In this document: in pieces, positions 59,510 through 64,000 of the stretch
Position numbering within the stretch: position 1 is the stretch's first letter
Layout: each line of letters opens with the position of its first letter
Source of the DNA: Dryocosmus kuriphilus
Lineage: Eukaryota; Arthropoda; Insecta; Hymenoptera; Cynipidae
Length of the DNA: 64,000 bases
NCBI GenBank assembly: GCA_038277395.1
Contig: CM076193.1
Location: 119,876,133 to 119,940,132 of the forward strand
Direction of reading: 5' to 3'
The notes under the pieces: generated by a model
Databases searched by the model: none
Seen by the model: only the letters and a program-made list of their open reading frames with translations
Told to the model about the DNA's origin: nothing
Translations under genes and position numbers: made by a program

Positions 59510-62188
59510 TTATTTCATGAGAAAGTCTTTTGGCCTCGCATGCTTGCGAAGTGGGTCATAGTTATATTTCTCTAAGGAGAAAATATGTTCAAAGGGCGAT
59601 AGTGATGCAGAATCATAGAATTTAGTAGCAGTTTATTTAATATAATCTGAAATATAAGGTAGTTGAAATTCTTTATGTAAAACTGAGTTTTTTTATATCT
59701 GGGTGCCTTGGTGATGCGTCTGAGAAATTGGTTTTTGAATTGTCTGGATCTGATTAATATTACTTTTTGACGCACCGACCCAGATAGTACAGGCGTAGGT
59801 TATGATGGGTCGTATAAACATTTTATAGATATGATCGCATGGTCAGGTTTTAGACTTGATTGTCTATTGACAATAGGATGTAGGCGTGAGATAACCCCGA
59901 GAGCTTTTCCTTTAGTGTCCTGAATATGTTCTTTCCAATTGAGGCGTTTATGGAGCTTACCTCCTAAGTATTTTACGGAATTTTTCCACTCAATTGATTC
60001 ATTAAACATTTGCGGTGGATCAATTTTGACTGGCCTTCTAACTGAGAAAAGAAATGATTCTGATTTTGATACTATAATTTTTATTCTCCAAAGTTTAGTC
60101 CATGCCTCAATAATTTTAAGAGCATTGTTAAGCAGTTTTAGGATCTTATGAATTGACCAAGAAGAAGTAAATAGTGCAGTTTCGTCTGCGTATATTCCAA
60201 TGGAAACTTCAGGAACCTCGGGGATATCGTTTACGTATATAATAAAGAAGACAGGTCCGAGAATACTACCTTGGGTGACACCTGCTCGGCAACGCCTTTC
60301 GCTTGAGAGTGTGTTCTGTAATTTGACTGAAAATTTTCTGTTAGTTAGATACAAATGAATAAAGAAAATGAGCCCTCTTGGAAAATTGTATGTAATAAGT
60401 TTTCTAAGTAGGCCTATGTGCCAGACACTGTCAAAGGCCTTTGCCACACATCGAGGAAAACAGCTCCAGTATGCTTTTCCCGATTGAAATTCAAGCTTAT
60501 GGCTTCTGTGAGCCTGAGCATCATGTTCTGAGTGGAATGAACTTTTCTGAAGCCGTATTGTTGCGGTTTAATGATGCTGTTTTCCTCGAGGTGACGATTT
60601 ATACGAGAGAGAATTATTTTTTCAAAAATTTTGCTCATTGTATTTAAAAGGCTAATGGATCTATAGCTAGTTGGATGGTATGGATCTTTGTCTTTTTTCT
60701 GAAAAACTAAGATATGGGCCATTTTCCAGGAGTCAGGAAAGTAGCTAAGTTGTAGACATGCGTTGAAAATAATAGCAAGTAGAGTGAGGCACGAGGCAGG
60801 AAGCTTTTTAAGAACTAGATATGAAATTGAGTCAGGGCCAGGTGCTTTATTGTTTTTAGTAGTTTTAATCTGTTTGGTTATTTCTTTTGCGGTTATTTTC
60901 TTGAAATTATCAGTACTGGGTGTTTTGAGGTACTCGGAAACAATTTTTTCACATTCAGTGATATGTTGCAGGTCTGATGGTTCATCATGTGGCGAGAAGT
61001 TACTTTCATAATTATCTGCTAGTATGTTCGCTTTATCGACGAAAGAAAGTGCAAAGGTTTGATCGGATTTTTTGAGAGGGGGGACATTAGCTCGCAGTTT
61101 TGTAAGGGCCTTCGTCATGCGTCAAATGGAGTTATCTTTGATCTCTAGCTTTCCGACTACTGTATTCCAATTATTGCACCTGTGTTCAATAGTCTTTACA
61201 GCAATGGTTTTTCGAAGATGGTTAATCATATTTTTTAGAATCGTGTTTTTACTCTTCTGATGTTTATTACAAAGCCTGTTACGAGTGTTGATGAGGTCTT
61301 GAATCTCAGGACTGAGGGGCGGATCGCGTTCATTAAATGTAGTCTGAGGGACTGAAGTTTGAATAGCAGTTTTTATATTAAGAGTGAGGTTTGCTACGGC
61401 TTGATCTATTTGAGTAGTATTTGGTAATGTGGGTTCTAAATCTAGTTGAGATTCCAGGGTCGAGGTAAATGTCTGCCAGTTTTCTTTGGCAAAATTGTAG
61501 CGAGGTGCAAGCGGAGATTTTTCACATTTAGTATGAAGGCTAAGTAAAATTGGTCGATGATCTGAGTCTAGTTCATTTATAATGGTAGTGTCCTGATTAA
61601 TGTAATTATTTTTAGTTATTGCGAAGTCAATGAGGTCCGATTTATGTTTAATATTATGGGGAAAAAAGGTATGTGAATCTGCTGCGGATACGGAGAGATT
61701 TTTGTCCGTTATGAATTGAAATAGTTGCTTTCCGGTCTTGTTAGTTGTTCTGCTATTCCAAGCTAGATGTTTCGCGTTGAAATCGCCTGCAGCAATAACC
61801 GAGGGTGCAAGTTTAAAAATTTTACTGTAATGATTTTTTGTAAATGATCTAGAGCAAGTTTGGTATAGCGAGACGATAGCGTACGGATTTCCAAGTATTT
61901 TTATTTGAATAGCAGTAGCTTCGAGAGTTTCTAGTTCGGGTATTATAGTTCATGATGTTCAATATTTTCTTGAATTAAAATGGCGGTTCCCCTATTAGTG
62001 TTGCTCCTGTAAGATTTATAGCCACGTATAAGATTGACACGTAGGGATTCGCGGAGTAAAGTTTCGCTGAGCAGGCATATGTTTATACTATTTTGATAGA
62101 GATAAGTAGCTAATTCATGTCTTTTTTTATAGAAACCCTGTGCGTTCCAAGAAATAATTTTTAATACGTTATTACTGGAGTTGGCCAT
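59510..62188 (-). pseudogene. Jockey-like ORF2: endonuclease and reverse transcriptase, decayed
   Basis: Starts MANSSNNVLKIISWNAQG at 62188 (apurinic-type endonuclease N-terminus; ICLLSETLL; NRGTAILIQ) and soon meets stops. The RT portion reads NNKAPGPDSISYLVLKKLP, YRSISLLNTMSKIFEKII, QYGFRKVHSTQ and AVFLDV, where a 2-bp insertion (about 60447) breaks the frame, then AFDSVWHIGLLRKL, GVTQGSILGPVFF and the catalytic box as YADE instead of YADD (60181-60192). The thumb region (VKYLGGKLHKRLNWKEHI) and C-terminal tail follow. Non-functional. Confidence 0.92.
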
Positions 62189-63588
62189 TTTCGATAGCGA
62201 GTGTTAATATATTATTTATAATCTCGGCGGTTGAATTTATTGCTTCGGTTAGATTTATTTTTCCCCCCATTATATCGGTAGTCAAGGACGTGGCGCGATT
62301 TAAAAGGCTTATTAAGTTGATTTTTATTATTTGGAATGGAGCAGTGTGAGTAGGCGCAGCTACTGGAGTGATTCTAGTCTGTGGAGTGGTTTTTAGTACG
62401 GCGTTTGATGTTTTAACTTGTGTATTATTTTGCAGTTTATTAGTTGACTGCCTAGGTTTAGAATTGATCGCGCTTGGCTTAGATTGTGTCGCAGACGCTA
62501 CAATTATGCCGAAAAGTGGTACATTTTGCGGCGGGGGGGAGGGGGGGGGGGGTGAAAATGGGGGATGTCTGCTTTTGCGGAGAGCTTTGCATCGGCGTAG
62601 TCTGTGCAGTAGGCTCCTTATTTTTAGTTACTAAATTTTTTAGTTTTTTGACATCTGAGGTTTTTAATTTATTTTTGTTTTGATTACGACTAGAGTTTTG
62701 ATTTCTGGAGGCTTTCTTAAACGCAGAACAGCCTCGAGAGTTGGAGGGATGGTCTTCCGAGCAGTTAGCGCAAGTGGCCGGAGCTTGCGGGTCTTTTTCG
62801 CAGCTTGAGCTACGGTGCGAGCCTCCACATTTGTCGCAACGTGGGGTAGCGTGGCACATGTCGGAAACATGGTGGAATCTCTGACAGTTGAAACACTGAG
62901 AGGTTTCCTTTGGTTTAACATAAGGCTCCACTTGTATTTTTATAAAGGCTAGGGACTGTAGGTTTAGAAGGTCTTTTGTCTGCGGCGAATTTGAGGCCGT
63001 AAGAAGAATCATAGGCAGGGCTTTTCTAGATTGTCGGTTCCTCATCCGACTGATAGTAGTGACTGTATATCCTTCTTCCTGTAGTTCAGCAAGTACTGAA
63101 TCATCAGGGAAAGAAATCGGGATATTTATAATGAAGCGTTTAACAGGGGGTGATTCTATATTCTTGTACAAGTAGTACTCGAAACCTTCCTTTTCTAAGT
63201 TAGAAATGACTGTCCGGTAGTCGTCTAAGTAGGAAACGCGAACGGAGTAGATGTTGGAGCCCACGTTATAGACTATGGGCTTAAATTGCGTTGATTTTTT
63301 CAGCAGTTTATGCAGGACTGTGTAGGGATGATTGGCCTCATCCACTAGCACATTTATGGGGGGAATTTTGCCCCGCTCTGATTTTACTTGGGTGTTCTTG
63401 GCGCTTGAACCTGATGGTACATTCCGTCTAACTGAATCGGGCTTGCATGAAGGGGACATGCTTATAATGGACGTCCTTGACGTCTTACTGCTTCCATCTA
63501 TGAAAGTAGCGGATTGACGTCTCCGCTTCCTTGATGACGCGATGGTGAAGCCATCGTCGTACATCTTTTCTTCGTGCTCCAGAGGCAT
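62172..63588 (-). pseudogene. Jockey-like ORF1 (gag-like, zinc knuckles), frameshifted
   Basis: ATG at 63588 (MPLEHEEKMYDDGFTIA). A basic N-terminal part is followed by an RNA-binding-like domain (FEYYLYKNIESPPVKRFIIN) and three CCHC knuckles (CFNCQRFHHVSDMC, CDKCGGSHRSSSC, CANCSEDHPSNSRGC). A proline region encoded by the C runs at 62533-62552 follows. In the current sequence the frame ends at 62479. In the neighbouring frame the protein would continue from just after the C run (PQNVPLFGIIVASATQSKPS) to a TAA at 62172, overlapping ORF2. The homopolymer is therefore the likely frameshift site, or a sequencing error. Confidence 0.9.
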
Positions 63589-63850
63589 AGTGCCTCCGAG
63601 CCGCCTTGCTGGCGTTGGTGTAGAGTTACGATGAGATTTTTCTTCGTCGTTTTAAAACCCTCACTTGCACAATCTTGCTACAAAGAGTATATGCAAGGTT
63701 AATTCAGGTTGATTCGCAGTTTTATTATCGATGGCAGGGCTTGCGAGCACGCGAAGTATACCAACGCCTACAAAGCAACTCGAACTTTGCCTTACCCCTA
63801 AGGTGGCCTTGCAACGAACCCAAAAAGGACTGATACTCTCGAGTGCTTTA
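63589..63850 (-). promoter_or_regulatory. Putative 5' leader/internal promoter of the Jockey-like element
   Basis: Moderate-GC sequence upstream of ORF1, unlike the AT-rich DNA after about 63850. Jockey-type elements carry internal promoters here. The exact 5' end is not defined. Confidence 0.4.
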
Positions 63851-64000
63851 ACAATTTTCTATCTTATAGCTACACTGAATTTAAATTTTAAATTTTAATT
63901 ATCACTGATTTAGACATGTTTGAATAACAAGATTATTCATAATCGATGGCAGATTCAATACGCTGGAGCAGTATTGTGCAGAATCGATCTTTCTTGACAA

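Larger units (their letters stand above)
59090..63850 (-). mobile_element. Jockey-like non-LTR retrotransposon, near full length
   Basis: Minus-strand order: 5' leader (about 63850-63589), ORF1 with zinc knuckles, a 17-nt overlap with ORF2 carrying endonuclease and reverse transcriptase, then a 3' region to about 59090. Both frames are damaged. No poly-A tail or target duplication was clearly located, so the outer limits are approximate. Confidence 0.85.

Noticed and set aside
62368..62683. Plus-strand frames opposite Jockey ORF1
   Set aside because: Antisense shadows of ORF1, Gly-rich only because of the G run.

Overview
This is a 64-kb piece of an animal nuclear genome, almost certainly an insect. 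It is AT-rich, intron-bearing and crowded with transposable elements. The only host gene I can name is the first coding exon of Neurexin-1 (minus strand, 29336-29941: signal peptide plus first laminin-G domain), with a CpG-rich putative leader/promoter block on its 5' side (about 29942-31145). I cannot fix the insect order; a TE-rich hymenopteran is a guess only.

Layout. 0-9 kb: an internally deleted mariner (1063-2000), a possible terminal exon (2280-2483, minus), and a Penelope-like element with inverted long terminal repeats (5325-8114). 12.6-21.5 kb: a pogo/Tigger-like transposon with TA target site and damaged transposase (12660-15551), a second Penelope-like element (15797-17610), a deleted mariner of a second family (17979-18934), a 5'-truncated non-LTR retrotransposon (19725-20991) and a MITE (21023-21543). 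21.5-29 kb: AT-rich, gene-free DNA holding a 1.03-kb near-perfect palindrome (25567-26592). 29-37 kb: the neurexin exon, its CpG block, a 377-bp tandem repeat, and repeats with a TCGCGCTTCGCG core. 37-41 kb: two related hAT transposase pseudogenes facing each other tail to tail between hAT-like ends.

43-54 kb is a set of nested insertions: a mariner inside a possible older element (43794-45808); a non-autonomous hAT-like element carrying a 102-bp hairpin MITE (45913-48053); and a third mariner family (49086-53553) split by a young-looking hAT element (49477-52601) with a perfect 8-bp target duplication and a long uninterrupted transposase reading frame. 54-64 kb: tandem repeats, a fourth mariner (to 57947), a Merlin/IS1595-type transposase pseudogene (58142-58998) and a nearly complete but damaged Jockey-like retrotransposon on the minus strand (about 59090-63850).

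Apart from neurexin no host pathway is visible. The sequence mainly records layered transposon invasion in the upstream/intronic surroundings of a neuronal gene. The most notable items are the hAT inserted in a mariner, the large palindrome, the tail-to-tail hAT pair, the inverted-repeat Penelope elements with a possible hammerhead-like motif, and a few hidden candidate exons. I saw no tRNA, rRNA or CRISPR array.
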